Source of the DNA: Aeromonas bestiarum
Lineage (GTDB): Bacteria; Pseudomonadota; Gammaproteobacteria; Enterobacterales; Aeromonadaceae
DNA length: 64,000 nt
Direction: 5' to 3'
Assembly (NCBI RefSeq): GCF_000819745.1
Contig: NZ_CDDA01000032.1
Location: forward strand, 1-64,000
Shown here piece by piece: positions 28,707 through 37,805 of the stretch. Within the stretch, counting starts at the first letter, position 1, and each line of letters starts with the position of its first letter. The notes beneath the pieces were generated by a model. The model was not told the origin of the DNA and made no database searches. It saw only the letters and a program-made list of their open reading frames with translations. The position numbers were made by a program, and so were the translations under genes.

Positions 28707-29793
28707 CAGATCTGCCTCGCCCGGTCAGGCCAGCCGCCGCGCCACCCAAGGGCTGCTGGGGTTAATCGTCCTGCTGCTTGGCTGGTATCTGCTGGCCGAC
28801 CGGCTGACGCCTTACAGCTCCCAGGCTCGCGTGCAGGCCTTCGTGATCCCCGTCGCAGCCGAGGTGGCCGGCCAGATCAAGCAGGTGTATGTGCGCGACA
28901 ACCAGGACGTAGAGGCCGGCGCTCCGCTGTTCGAAATCGATGCCGAGCCCTATGACATAGCGCTGGCCAAGGCCCGCTCCGACTACCAGACGGTCTTGAG
29001 CGGGGTCAAGGCGAGCGGTGAAGGGGTCAAGGCCGCCGAGGCGGCCCTGCAGGCCATGCGCGCGGCCTATGACAACGCAGCCAAGGATGCCGAACGGCAG
29101 GAACGGCTCTATCGCGAGGATCCCGGTGCCATCTCGGTGCGCCGCCTCGAGGTGGCCCAGGCCAGCCGCGAGACGGCCAGGAGCCAGGTGGTGGCGGCCG
29201 AAGCCGACGTGCGCCGCGCCATCGAAGCCGCAGGGGTGAACGGGGACAATAACTCCCAGCTGCTCAGCGCCCGCTCGGCGGTGCACAAGGCCGAGCTGGA
29301 TCGCAAGAACACCCTGATGGTGGCCCCCGGCCGCGGCCTCATCACGGATCTTCGCACCGATGCGGGCCAGTTCATCGGCGCCGGCGCCTCGGTCATGACG
29401 CTGATCGCCATCCACGACGTCTGGGTGTCGGCGGATATGACGGAGAACAACCTCGGCCACATTCAAGCCGGTGACAGGGTCGTCATCCTGCTCGACAGCC
29501 TGCCCGGCCGTTTGTTCGAAGGCGAGGTGCGCAGCGTCAGCTACGGGGTGGGCGACGGCAAGAGCCAACCGGCAGGCACCTTGCCGAGCGTGGACAACAA
29601 CCGTGACTGGCTGCGCCAGGCACAGCGCTTCCCGGTCAAGATCGCCTTCAGGGCCGATGATCTCCCCCCCATTGCCAGTCTGCGGGTTGGCGGTCAGGCC
29701 GACGTACTGGTCTATGCCGGCGAGAATGGGCTGATGAACCTGCTGGGGGCCCTCTATATCCGACTGATGAGCCTCTTCTCCTTTCTCTACTGA
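28699..29793 (+). CDS. HlyD-family periplasmic adaptor (membrane fusion protein)
   Basis: A 364-residue adaptor with one N-terminal membrane helix (GLLGLIVLLLGWYLLADRL), a biotinyl-lipoyl-like half motif (VAGQIKQVYVRDNQDVEAGAP), an alpha-helical hairpin and a beta-barrel domain (VWVSADMTENNLGHIQAGDR). It resembles EmrA/AaeA-type adaptors. It would link the inner-membrane DUF2955-like permease to the outer-membrane channel encoded just upstream. Confidence 0.93.
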   Translation: MTDRSASPGQASRRATQGLLGLIVLLLGWYLLADRLTPYSSQARVQAFVIPVAAEVAGQIKQVYVRDNQDVEAGAPLFEIDAEPYDIALAKARSDYQTVLSGVKASGEGVKAAEAALQAMRAAYDNAAKDAERQERLYREDPGAISVRRLEVAQASRETARSQVVAAEADVRRAIEAAGVNGDNNSQLLSARSAVHKAELDRKNTLMVAPGRGLITDLRTDAGQFIGAGASVMTLIAIHDVWVSADMTENNLGHIQAGDRVVILLDSLPGRLFEGEVRSVSYGVGDGKSQPAGTLPSVDNNRDWLRQAQRFPVKIAFRADDLPPIASLRVGGQADVLVYAGENGLMNLLGALYIRLMSLFSFLY

Positions 29794-29801
29794 GGCGTCA
29801 C

Positions 29802-30830
29802 ATGCATAACGCCGACAGGGCAGTACTGCGCATTGGCACCGGCATCGCACTGGCGACGCTGACCTGCTACGGGCTGGCCCTGCCCATGCCGCACCTCGGC
29901 GTCATCATGGCCTGGGTGGTGCTGTGCCGTCCCGGCGAGCCGCTCGGCCTTGGCAAAGGGCTGATGGGCGGGATCCTGCTGCTGACCGTGATGGTCGGTG
30001 GCGTGTTGCTGGTGCCTCTGCTGACTCATTATGCCCTGGTGGCCGTGCTGCTCGTCGCACTGCTGCTCCATGGTCTGATGCAGCAGGCGATGGCGGGCAA
30101 GGGAGCGGCCGCCATGCTGCTCATCATGGCCATCACAGTGATCCCGGTGGCCGGCCTCATCGAGCAGGCGTTGGCCATCGCCATTGCCCAGATGATGGCG
30201 CTGGGGATCCTGATAGGCACTCTGGTCAACCGGGTGGCCCATGCTCTGTTTCCACCCCAACCGATGCCAACGGGGGCTGAGCCTCATAAACCAAGCCCCC
30301 CCGAGCATCCCGAGCGCCTCGCCCTGCGGGCGGTCGCGATCGTGCTGCCGGTGTGGCTGCTGGCGCTCGGCAATCCGGCGTTCTATATCCCGGCGGTGAT
30401 GAAGACTGTGATGCTGGCTCAGCAAAGCAGCTCGCTCAATGCCAGACAGGCGGGTCGGGAGCTGGTGCTGTCGACGCTGATGGGCGCCCTGCTGGCGTTT
30501 GTGCTCTGGCTGGGACTCAGCCTCTGGCCCTCCCTGTTGATGCTGGTACTGATGCTGGGCCTGATGACGCTCTGGCTGGCGCGACGACTGACGCAGCTGG
30601 TACGGGGTCGCTTCCCGCCATCATTTTGGAGCAACGCCTGGATCACGGCGCTGATCCTGTTTGGTCCGGCAATCGAGGACAGTGCCACCGGCAAGGATGT
30701 CTGGCTGGCGGCCGCGATGCGCTGCGGCCTCTATCTGTTGGTGGCCGGTTACGGCTGGCTGTGTATCTGGCTGCTCGAACAGTGCTGGCCCGTCGGCCGA
30801 CCACTGGCAGAAGCATCGATAGGAGACTGA
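29802..30830 (+). CDS. DUF2955 (FUSC-like) inner-membrane permease
   Basis: A 342-residue polytopic protein with two clusters of hydrophobic helices separated by a short cytoplasmic loop (PPQPMPTGAEPHKPSPPEHPE). The layout is that of the DUF2955/FUSC aromatic-acid-exporter-like group, which works with HlyD adaptors as in the AaeAB system. It follows the adaptor gene by eight bases and precedes the channel gene by one base. The substrate is unknown; small aromatic or organic acids are a reasonable guess. Confidence 0.82.
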   Translation: MHNADRAVLRIGTGIALATLTCYGLALPMPHLGVIMAWVVLCRPGEPLGLGKGLMGGILLLTVMVGGVLLVPLLTHYALVAVLLVALLLHGLMQQAMAGKGAAAMLLIMAITVIPVAGLIEQALAIAIAQMMALGILIGTLVNRVAHALFPPQPMPTGAEPHKPSPPEHPERLALRAVAIVLPVWLLALGNPAFYIPAVMKTVMLAQQSSSLNARQAGRELVLSTLMGALLAFVLWLGLSLWPSLLMLVLMLGLMTLWLARRLTQLVRGRFPPSFWSNAWITALILFGPAIEDSATGKDVWLAAAMRCGLYLLVAGYGWLCIWLLEQCWPVGRPLAEASIGD

Positions 30831-30831
30831 T

Positions 30832-31260
30832 ATGTTTTCCATTTTTCTGGTCGGCATCCCGGTGATCCTGGCCAACATGCTGTTGCAATCCCTGATGTCC
30901 GTCTGGTGCATCCGCTTCTACGTCAAGCGATTCAGTGAGCGGGAAGGCATGCTCGCCGGGGTGTTGGCGCTGTTTGGCATCATCACCCTGGTGATGCTGG
31001 GCAACCTGGCGCAGATTGGTATCTGGGGCGCCCTGTTCCTGTGGTTGGGCGAGTTCAATACGCTGCAGGAGGCCGTCTACCACTCGGGCGTCAACTTCGC
31101 CACCCTGGGCTATGGTGACATCGTCATGAGCGCACAGTGGAAGCTGCTCGGGCCGCTCGAGGCGGTCAACGGCGCCCTGATGATAGGCCTCTCCGGCGCC
31201 TGCATGCTGGCGATCCTGCAACACCATGTTCGCAAGCAACTGGGCAACACGCCGCACTAG
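30832..31260 (+). CDS. Small potassium channel-like membrane protein
   Basis: A 142-residue protein with hydrophobic segments at about 5-25, 40-60 and 60-75, then a pore loop with the K+ selectivity filter TLGYGD (residues 91-96) and a final helix (about 105-130). The TxGYGD filter and pore helix HSGVNFATLGYGDI place it in the two-pore-helix ion channel (Ion_trans_2) group, although there is no RCK or other regulatory domain. As the last gene of an efflux operon, one base after the permease, it may balance charge during transport. Confidence 0.85.
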   Translation: MFSIFLVGIPVILANMLLQSLMSVWCIRFYVKRFSEREGMLAGVLALFGIITLVMLGNLAQIGIWGALFLWLGEFNTLQEAVYHSGVNFATLGYGDIVMSAQWKLLGPLEAVNGALMIGLSGACMLAILQHHVRKQLGNTPH

Positions 31261-31287
31261 CCATTCATCAGGCAAGTAACGAAAACA

Positions 31288-31315
31288 AAAAGGCCACTCC
31301 CCCGAGTGGCCTTTT
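31288..31315. terminator. Bidirectional terminator after the efflux operon
   Basis: Twelve-bp stem AAAAGGCCACTC/GAGTGGCCTTTT with a CCCC loop between convergent genes. Confidence 0.88.
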
Positions 31316-31351
31316 GGCTGGTGTTGACCCTGATCCCCCTCGGGATCAGCG

Positions 31352-33022
31352 CTATTCGGCGGTGGCCATCTGCCAGGTTTTGAAGCCGCCGGAGAGGTTC
31401 TTCACCTTGAAGCCGTGCTGGCTCAGCAGGCGGCAGGCCACGTGGCCGCGCAAACCCACCTGACAGCTGATAAGCAGCTCTTTATCCCTGGGCAGTTCAT
31501 CCAGCCGGCCGCGCAGCTCATCGAGGGGGATGTGCAGGGCACCCGGGATGCGACCCAGCTTGTCGAGCTCGGGGCCATTGCGCACATCCAGCACCTGTTG
31601 ATGGGGATGACGGGCCTGCACCTCGGCGGCGTGGCAGAGCAAGGTATCCCCCTTCAAGTGGTTGCTCGCCACGAAGCCCGCCATGTTGATCACATCCTTG
31701 GCCGAGCCGAACGGCGGCGCGTAGGTGAGCTCCAGATCCTGCAGATCAAACACGCTGAGCCCGGCGCGCTGGGCCACCGCCAGCACGTCGATGCGCTTGT
31801 CGACCCCGTCCTTGCCGATGGCCTGGGCGCCGTAGATCTTGCCATCGGGGGCAAACAACAGCTTGAGGCTGACCGGGTGGGCGCCCGGGTAGTAACCGGC
31901 GTGACTGCCCGGATGCACATAGGCCTTCTCGAACGGCAGCCCCAGCTGCAGCAGCCGTTTCTCGTTGAGACCCGTGCTGGCCACCGCCAGGTCGAACAGC
32001 TTGCAGATGGCGGTGCCCTGGGTCTTCTTGTAGGTTTCAGCTCGGCCCAGCATGTTGTCGGCGGCGATGCGTCCCTGCCGGTTGGCGGGGCCCGCCAGCG
32101 GGATCAGCACGGACTCGCCGGTCACAAAATCTGTCTCTTCCACCGCGTCCCCCACCGCATAGATGAAGGGATCCGAGGTGCGCATGCCGGCATCCACCTT
32201 GATGCCGCCGCGCGGCCCCAGCTCAAGCCCCGCCTTGGCGGCAAGCAAGGTTTCTGGCTTGACGCCGATGGCCAGGATCAGCAGGCCGGTATCGAGCTGG
32301 GAGCCGTCACTCAGGGTCAGCCGCAAACCGGTGCTGACCGTTTGCGCCGGCTGCCCGTCCAGGCGCTCGATGGAGGATAGGCCGGTGCGCAGTCGCAGGT
32401 CGATCCCCTCTTCGCGGATGCGGGCATGGAGCATGTTGGCCATCTCTTTATCGACCGGTGCCATCACCTGATCGGAGAGCTCCAGCAGGGTGACATCCAG
32501 CTTGCGCTGGTGCAGTGCCTCCATCATCTCCAGCCCGATGAAGCCGCCCCCCACCACTGTGACGTGGCGCGGCTCATCGCGCTGCAGGGCCGCCAGTATG
32601 CGGTCCATGTCCGGAATGTTGCGCAGGGTATGCACGCCCGGGCTGTCGATGCCGGGGAAAGGCGGGCGAATGGGGGCCGCCCCCGGGCTCAGCAACAGCT
32701 GATCATAAGATTCGCGCAGCTCTTCGCCGGTGAGCAGGTTGCGCACCAGGAGGGTCTTGCCGGCCCTGTCGATGTCGATCACATCGTGAAAGACCCGCAC
32801 ATCCACGTTGAAACGACGCTTGAAGCTTTGCGGCGTCTGCAGCAGCAGGGCCGAACGGTCCTGAATGTCGCCGCCGATATGATAAGGCAGACCACAGTTG
32901 GCGAAGCTGACAAACTCGCCCCGCTCGAACATCACAATTTCCGCTTCTTCGCTCAGACGGCGGGCTCTGGCCGCCGCAGAGGCACCACCGGCCACACCGC
33001 CTACAATCAGGATCCGTTTCAT
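31352..33022 (-). CDS. CoA-disulfide/persulfide reductase with rhodanese domain
   Basis: A 556-residue two-domain flavoenzyme. The N-terminal FAD/NAD(P)H disulfide-reductase part starts with the dinucleotide fold RILIVGGVAGGASAAARARR and has the single redox cysteine in SFANCGLPY (Cys43), as in CoA-disulfide reductases. The C-terminal rhodanese domain has its cysteine in LLISCQVGLRGH (about Cys520). Such fusions act as NADH-dependent persulfide or polysulfide reductases, as in Shewanella Npsr. Start at 33022 is MKRILIV; the ATG two codons earlier is possible. A palindrome upstream (33067-33079) may be its operator. Confidence 0.93.
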   Translation of the reverse strand: MKRILIVGGVAGGASAAARARRLSEEAEIVMFERGEFVSFANCGLPYHIGGDIQDRSALLLQTPQSFKRRFNVDVRVFHDVIDIDRAGKTLLVRNLLTGEELRESYDQLLLSPGAAPIRPPFPGIDSPGVHTLRNIPDMDRILAALQRDEPRHVTVVGGGFIGLEMMEALHQRKLDVTLLELSDQVMAPVDKEMANMLHARIREEGIDLRLRTGLSSIERLDGQPAQTVSTGLRLTLSDGSQLDTGLLILAIGVKPETLLAAKAGLELGPRGGIKVDAGMRTSDPFIYAVGDAVEETDFVTGESVLIPLAGPANRQGRIAADNMLGRAETYKKTQGTAICKLFDLAVASTGLNEKRLLQLGLPFEKAYVHPGSHAGYYPGAHPVSLKLLFAPDGKIYGAQAIGKDGVDKRIDVLAVAQRAGLSVFDLQDLELTYAPPFGSAKDVINMAGFVASNHLKGDTLLCHAAEVQARHPHQQVLDVRNGPELDKLGRIPGALHIPLDELRGRLDELPRDKELLISCQVGLRGHVACRLLSQHGFKVKNLSGGFKTWQMATAE

Positions 33023-33066
33023 CAGCAAGACTCCGGTTAACTACAGATTGCCACTACATTAGTAAT

Positions 33067-33079
33067 ATCTAATTTAGAT
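33067..33079. promoter_or_regulatory. Perfect palindrome upstream of the CoA-disulfide reductase gene
   Basis: ATCTAA-T-TTAGAT, a perfect 6-bp inverted repeat around one base, within an AT-rich patch between two divergent genes and 45 bases from the reductase start. Sulfide-responsive ArsR-type repressors such as BigR/YgaV bind AT-rich palindromes in front of sulfur-oxidation and persulfide genes, so this is a plausible operator. No regulator gene is adjacent. Confidence 0.4.
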
Positions 33080-33156
33080 TTCAATGAAATTTTGTTTGCG
33101 TCGATTTTGCAGTATTCTTGCCACCCGACAGTTGTTCAACAGGATGTTACCAGTTC

Positions 33157-36096
33157 ATGTCGTCTACCGCGCTCAGTCACCTTCCCCCTGCCAGCCAGAC
33201 ACCCCTGTTCTTTCGTCTGGATGTGCGCAGCCAACGGCTGGTCGCCCTGACCGATGTGATGCAAACCCCGCTCTACTGGCTGGATGAACCGAGAAGCGCC
33301 TGGCCCGCCCAGTTGCCCGATGCCCTGCGCCTGCCCATAGAGCAAGCCCTTGCCAGCGGCCAGGGAGGCAAGCTGGTGCTGCGCTTCGCCGGCCAGCAGT
33401 GGCACATAGCCCTCTCCCACGAGCAGGATGCCTTCTGGCTCATCTGCCTGCAGACCCTGCGCCAGGAGCCCATCGCCGATCTGGCGTTGCAACTGCCACG
33501 GCTGAGCCAGATGGCCAGCCAGCAGCAGTTTGCCGCCATGCTGGAAGCCCTCAAGGAAAGCTTGGGGGCTGATCGCCTCATTCTTTGGCACTATCAGGCC
33601 AACGGCTCGCTCGGCAGCGAGCAGCTGACCCCTGTCTTTGCACTCGGCGCCGAGGGGCTCTCGGCCATCCGGGGTGACAGCCGCTACATACGCGCCCTGC
33701 GCACCCGCAAGTCCTTGAGCTTTTCCGAAGCCGCGCACCAGCCCATGCTGAGCCAGCACTACTACCTGGCCAGCGCGGGGATAAGCTCGCGCCTCGACGG
33801 GGCCCTGCTGGAGCAGGAAAAACTCATCGGCGTGCTGAGCCTCGAATACCTCAACGCCACCCCGCTCAGCGAGGAGATGCTGCAGCTGGTGCGCCACAGC
33901 GCCCAACTGCTCGGCCACTGGCAGCCGGAACCCGAGCCCCTGCTCAGCCCCGGGCTGACCCTGCCGGCCGAGCTGACCCTGCTGACCGGCATCGCCTATT
34001 GCCGTGCCCTGGTGCACTGGGCCATGACCGCCTGTGGCGCCCGCATCGGCTGGATCGGTGAGTACCAGCCGCGCGGCCAGGATCTCTGGATCATTCCGCG
34101 CTGCGTGCTGGAGGGGGAGACCTTCTCCGTCCTCAAACCCATACAGATGGATCCGGGCCCCGGCCAGGAGCTGTTCCAGCACGGTCAGGCTGTCTATGTG
34201 GAAGACCTACCCCTGCGCTACCCCCAGGCGGCCCAGCTGCTGGCCCTCAATGCCAGGGCCTATGTCGGCATACCGCTGCACGGGCCGAGCGGCGCCCCCA
34301 TGGGCCAGCTCACACTGCTGCTCGACGAGCCGCTGGCCGACCCCATGCCCCTGCTCGATGCCCTCAGCAGCCAGCACGAGCGCGCGGCCATCGAGCTGCA
34401 GCGGCTTGCCGCCGACGATGCCCTGCGCCTGGCGGAGGTCGCCTTCAATACCCACGACGGCCTGCTGGTGATGGATCACCAGGGGATCATCCTCAAGGTC
34501 AACCGCTCCTTTGGCCGCATCACCGGCTTTGGCGATGATGAGATGATCGGCCAGCATATCGTCAAGCTACGGCCCACCTATTACGGCGATCACCTGAAAG
34601 AGGATGTCAGACGGGCGGTCGATGAGCAGGAATTCTGGATGGGCGAGGAGCGCTGCCTGCACCAGGATGGTCACCTGTTCCCGGTACGGCTGATGGTGAG
34701 CGGCGTCAAGGACGAGCACGGCGAGCTCAGCCATTACGTCTGCAGTTTCTACGACATCACCCGGGAGAAGGACGCCGCCCGCCACATAGAGCAGCTCGCC
34801 TATTACGACGATCTGTGCGGCCTCTACAACAGGCGCAGCCTCAACGACATCATGCAGCGCACCCTGCAGGCTCCCAGTGGCCAGTGGGGCGCCCTGTTGC
34901 TGGTGGATCTGGACAACTTCAAGTCGATCAACGACTCCCTCGGCCACGCCTGCGGCGATCTGCTGCTGCAAGCCGTGGTGGAGCGGCTCAAGGGGCTGCC
35001 CCAGGACAACCTGGTGCTGGCCCGCATCTCGGGGGACGAGTTCGCCCTGCTGTTCACCGCCCTGGGTCAGGGCTATGTCACCGCCAAGATCCTGGCCGAG
35101 CACTTCGCCCGCGAGCTGATGGGGCTGTTTCGCACCCCGTTCGACATCGAGGATCACAAGCTGCACTGCAGCGCTTCTGTGGGGATCAGCCTCTTCTCCA
35201 ACGAGGATCAGGATCACCTAGTGCTGATGCAGCAGGCCGATACCGCCACGCACATGGCCAAGCGCTCCGGTCAGGGCAACTATGTGTTCTTCAGCGAGGC
35301 CATGGCGGAGAAGGAGAAGAACAAGCTGGCCCTCAACAACCAGCTGCGCGATGCCCTGCGCAACCACGAGCTGCAGCTTTACTACCAGCCGCAATACAGG
35401 GTCGACAACGGCAGCTTGTCAGGGATAGAGGCGCTGCTGCGTTGGCAGCGCAGCGACGGCACCATGGTGCCGCCGGGAGACTTCATCCCCATCGCCGAGG
35501 AGACCAGCCTCATCCAGGACATAGGCTACTGGGTGATGAAGACCGCCTGCGCCCAGTACAGCTTCTGGCTCAACCGCGGCTTTGCCATTCCCCACCTGTC
35601 GGTCAACGTCAGCGCCCGCCAGTTCCACACCGCGGGATTCGTGCAGCAGGTGGAGTACATATTGCGCGACACAGGCGTGCCCCCCTCCCGACTGCTGCTG
35701 GAGGTGACCGAATCCGTGGTGCTGGAGAACCGGCTGGAGAGCATAGCCCGCATGCGCCAGCTCAAGGATCTCGGCATCCTGCTCTCCATCGACGACTTTG
35801 GCACCGGCTACTCGTCGCTCGCCTACCTGCGCGACTTGCCGGCGGACGAAGTGAAGCTCGACAGAAGTTTCATTCAGACCCTGGTACACAGCGAACAGGA
35901 CAAGGCCATCGTCAAGGCGATCCTGGACTTGGCCAAGGTTTTCCGCTTTACCGTCACCGCTGAAGGGGTGGAAGATGAGGAGCAGCTCGCCATCCTCAAA
36001 GCGCTGGGATGCCAGCATTATCAAGGCTTCCTGACCAGTCGACCACTCACTGTCAGGGCCCTGGAGAGCCTGCTGGGTTCGCCTCAGCCGGGCTAA
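33157..36096 (+). CDS. GAF/PAS/GGDEF/EAL cyclic-di-GMP protein
   Basis: A 979-residue cytoplasmic multidomain signalling protein: N-terminal region, GAF-like domains (about 110-410), a PAS domain (about 425-545), GGDEF (about 548-715) and EAL (about 735-979). The GGDEF active site reads RISGDEFALL (SGDEF), a variant still compatible with cyclase activity. The EAL domain keeps IEALLRW, the glutamate of TESVVLE, IDDFGTGYSSLAYL and EGVED, so phosphodiesterase activity is likely. No membrane helix is seen. The start at 33157 is the first ATG near a reasonable coding onset; 33118 is an alternative. Confidence 0.92.
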   Translation: MSSTALSHLPPASQTPLFFRLDVRSQRLVALTDVMQTPLYWLDEPRSAWPAQLPDALRLPIEQALASGQGGKLVLRFAGQQWHIALSHEQDAFWLICLQTLRQEPIADLALQLPRLSQMASQQQFAAMLEALKESLGADRLILWHYQANGSLGSEQLTPVFALGAEGLSAIRGDSRYIRALRTRKSLSFSEAAHQPMLSQHYYLASAGISSRLDGALLEQEKLIGVLSLEYLNATPLSEEMLQLVRHSAQLLGHWQPEPEPLLSPGLTLPAELTLLTGIAYCRALVHWAMTACGARIGWIGEYQPRGQDLWIIPRCVLEGETFSVLKPIQMDPGPGQELFQHGQAVYVEDLPLRYPQAAQLLALNARAYVGIPLHGPSGAPMGQLTLLLDEPLADPMPLLDALSSQHERAAIELQRLAADDALRLAEVAFNTHDGLLVMDHQGIILKVNRSFGRITGFGDDEMIGQHIVKLRPTYYGDHLKEDVRRAVDEQEFWMGEERCLHQDGHLFPVRLMVSGVKDEHGELSHYVCSFYDITREKDAARHIEQLAYYDDLCGLYNRRSLNDIMQRTLQAPSGQWGALLLVDLDNFKSINDSLGHACGDLLLQAVVERLKGLPQDNLVLARISGDEFALLFTALGQGYVTAKILAEHFARELMGLFRTPFDIEDHKLHCSASVGISLFSNEDQDHLVLMQQADTATHMAKRSGQGNYVFFSEAMAEKEKNKLALNNQLRDALRNHELQLYYQPQYRVDNGSLSGIEALLRWQRSDGTMVPPGDFIPIAEETSLIQDIGYWVMKTACAQYSFWLNRGFAIPHLSVNVSARQFHTAGFVQQVEYILRDTGVPPSRLLLEVTESVVLENRLESIARMRQLKDLGILLSIDDFGTGYSSLAYLRDLPADEVKLDRSFIQTLVHSEQDKAIVKAILDLAKVFRFTVTAEGVEDEEQLAILKALGCQHYQGFLTSRPLTVRALESLLGSPQPG

Positions 36097-36161
36097 ACAT
36101 GTAGGATTTATAGGGCTTTATGTAATAAAATAACGACCTGCTCGAATCGTTGGAGTTGTCT

Positions 36162-36968
36162 ATGTCTGTCATTAATCGGATCCCTGCTGTCGAAACCAGC
36201 GGTGTGGTCGCTGAAACCAGCGCGTCCGGGATCATTGGCCGGATCCATTCCGTTGAAACCTGCGGCACCGTCGATGGCCCCGGGATACGGTTTATCGTGT
36301 TCATGCAAGGCTGCCTGATGCGCTGCAAGTACTGCCACAACCGGGACACCTGGGACACCCAGGGTGGCCGCGAAGTGACTGTGCCGGAGTTGATGAGCGA
36401 CATCACCAGCTATCGCCACTTCATGAATGCCTCCGGCGGTGGCGTGACCGCCTCGGGTGGCGAAGCCATGTTGCAACAAAACTTCATCGCCGAACTGTTC
36501 GCCGCCTGCAAAGAGAAAGGCATACACACCTGTCTCGATACCAACGGCTTCGTGCGTCACTACGACGAACAGCTCGACAAGGTGCTCGACAACACGGATC
36601 TGGTGCTGCTCGACATCAAGCAGATCAATGACGAGAAGCACATACCGCTCACCCACGTCAGCAACAAGTACACCCTGGAGTTCGCCCGCTACCTGGCCGC
36701 CAGGGGCAAGACCATGTGGATCCGCTACGTGGTGGTGCCGACCTGGTCAGACGATGACGAGAGCGCCGAAGGGCTGGGTCAGTTCATCGCCGAGCTGGGT
36801 GATTGCGTCGAGAAGGTGGAGCTGCTGCCCTACCACGAGCTGGGCAAGCACAAGTGGGACGTACTGGGTGAAAACTACGATCTGACCGGGATCAAGCCCC
36901 CCAGCAAGGAGACCATGGACCGCGTCCAGGGCATCCTCAGCAAGTATCACAAGCTCGTCAAATACTGA
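36162..36968 (+). CDS. pflA: Pyruvate formate-lyase activating enzyme
   Basis: A 268-residue radical SAM enzyme that installs the glycyl radical on pyruvate formate-lyase during anaerobic growth. The [4Fe-4S] motif [15 protein letters not shown] and the [17 protein letters not shown]-binding segment are present. E. coli PflA has 246 residues; the extra length is at the N terminus, where an IxRIxxVETxGxV segment appears twice in tandem (about residues 4-15 and 28-41). The start follows GGAG at 36152-36155. pflB is not adjacent, unlike E. coli. Confidence 0.96.
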   Translation: MSVINRIPAVETSGVVAETSASGIIGRIHSVETCGTVDGPGIRFIVFMQGCLMRCKYCHNRDTWDTQGGREVTVPELMSDITSYRHFMNASGGGVTASGGEAMLQQNFIAELFAACKEKGIHTCLDTNGFVRHYDEQLDKVLDNTDLVLLDIKQINDEKHIPLTHVSNKYTLEFARYLAARGKTMWIRYVVVPTWSDDDESAEGLGQFIAELGDCVEKVELLPYHELGKHKWDVLGENYDLTGIKPPSKETMDRVQGILSKYHKLVKY

Positions 36969-36978
36969 TTGTTACAGC

Positions 36979-37005
36979 AGGGCTGGCAGGGAATACGCCA
37001 GCCCT
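36979..37005 (+). terminator. Terminator behind pflA
   Basis: Nine-bp stem AGGGCTGGC/GCCAGCCCT with a nine-base loop, followed by TGTTATTGTT. Confidence 0.8.
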
Positions 37006-37065
37006 TGTTATTGTTATCCGTCACCCCTGCTCGCTCAGTACGCCATCACATGACAAGGACATGCC

Positions 37066-37707
37066 ATGAGTGAAGGACAAGCCGCAGCCCTCCTGCTCTG
37101 GCTATTGCTGCTTATATTCAGCCTGCGCGGCGCCCTGCTGCGAACCCTGCTTGCCCAGCCACTCTATCAGCACCTCTGCCTTGGCGGCGCCATAGCGCTG
37201 GTACCACTCTGGGTCTTGCGTGCCGGCCTGCACGAGGGGCTGGAGGTACATTTTCTCGGTCTCACCAGCTTGACCCTGCTGCTGGGCTGGCGCCTCGCCC
37301 TGCTCGCTCCCTGCCTGACACTGCTGGTGCTCGGCTATTTTGGCATCATCCCGCTGGCCGACATCGGCTGGCAGGCGCTGATCAGCATCGCCCTGCCCGT
37401 GGCCACCACTTGGCTGCTGTTTCTGGCCAGCTGGGCCTGGATGCCCCGCCACCTGTTCGTCTACCTGTTCGTGGTCGCCTTCGGCGGCGGGGCGCTCAGC
37501 ATCTCGGTCAAGGTGATCGCCAGCGCCCTGCTGATGGGCATGAGTGGTACCTATCCGTGGCACACCATCAGCGCCGACTACCTCTCCATCTGGCCGCTGC
37601 TGCTCTTCCCCGAAGCCCTGCTCAACGGCATGACAATGACGCTGCTCGCCATCTATCGCCCCCACTGGGTCAACACCTTCTTCGATCGGGAATACCTGGG
37701 GCGCTGA
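37066..37707 (+). CDS. CbiM-like membrane protein (COG3235 type)
   Basis: A 213-residue protein with about six hydrophobic segments. It resembles the uncharacterised CbiM-like/COG3235 membrane proteins often labelled energy-coupling-factor permease, from the FPEALLNGMTMTLLAIYRP C-terminal segment and overall layout. No ECF ATPase or T-component lies nearby, so a complete metal importer cannot be inferred. The start follows AAGGA by seven bases. Function remains open. Confidence 0.7.
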   Translation: MSEGQAAALLLWLLLLIFSLRGALLRTLLAQPLYQHLCLGGAIALVPLWVLRAGLHEGLEVHFLGLTSLTLLLGWRLALLAPCLTLLVLGYFGIIPLADIGWQALISIALPVATTWLLFLASWAWMPRHLFVYLFVVAFGGGALSISVKVIASALLMGMSGTYPWHTISADYLSIWPLLLFPEALLNGMTMTLLAIYRPHWVNTFFDREYLGR

Positions 37708-37759
37708 CCCCGAACGCCATGCTTGTCTGCCAACGACTCACTACTCACGGGCAGACAAA

Positions 37760-37782
37760 AAGCCCCTGGCGAGCAGGGGCTT
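37760..37782 (-). terminator. Terminator of the PagL-like gene
   Basis: Nine-bp stem AAGCCCCTG/CAGGGGCTT around GCGAG, followed on the minus strand by TTTTTGTCTG. Confidence 0.8.
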
Positions 37783-37805
37783 GGCAACAAGAAGAGAAGG
37801 AAGGC

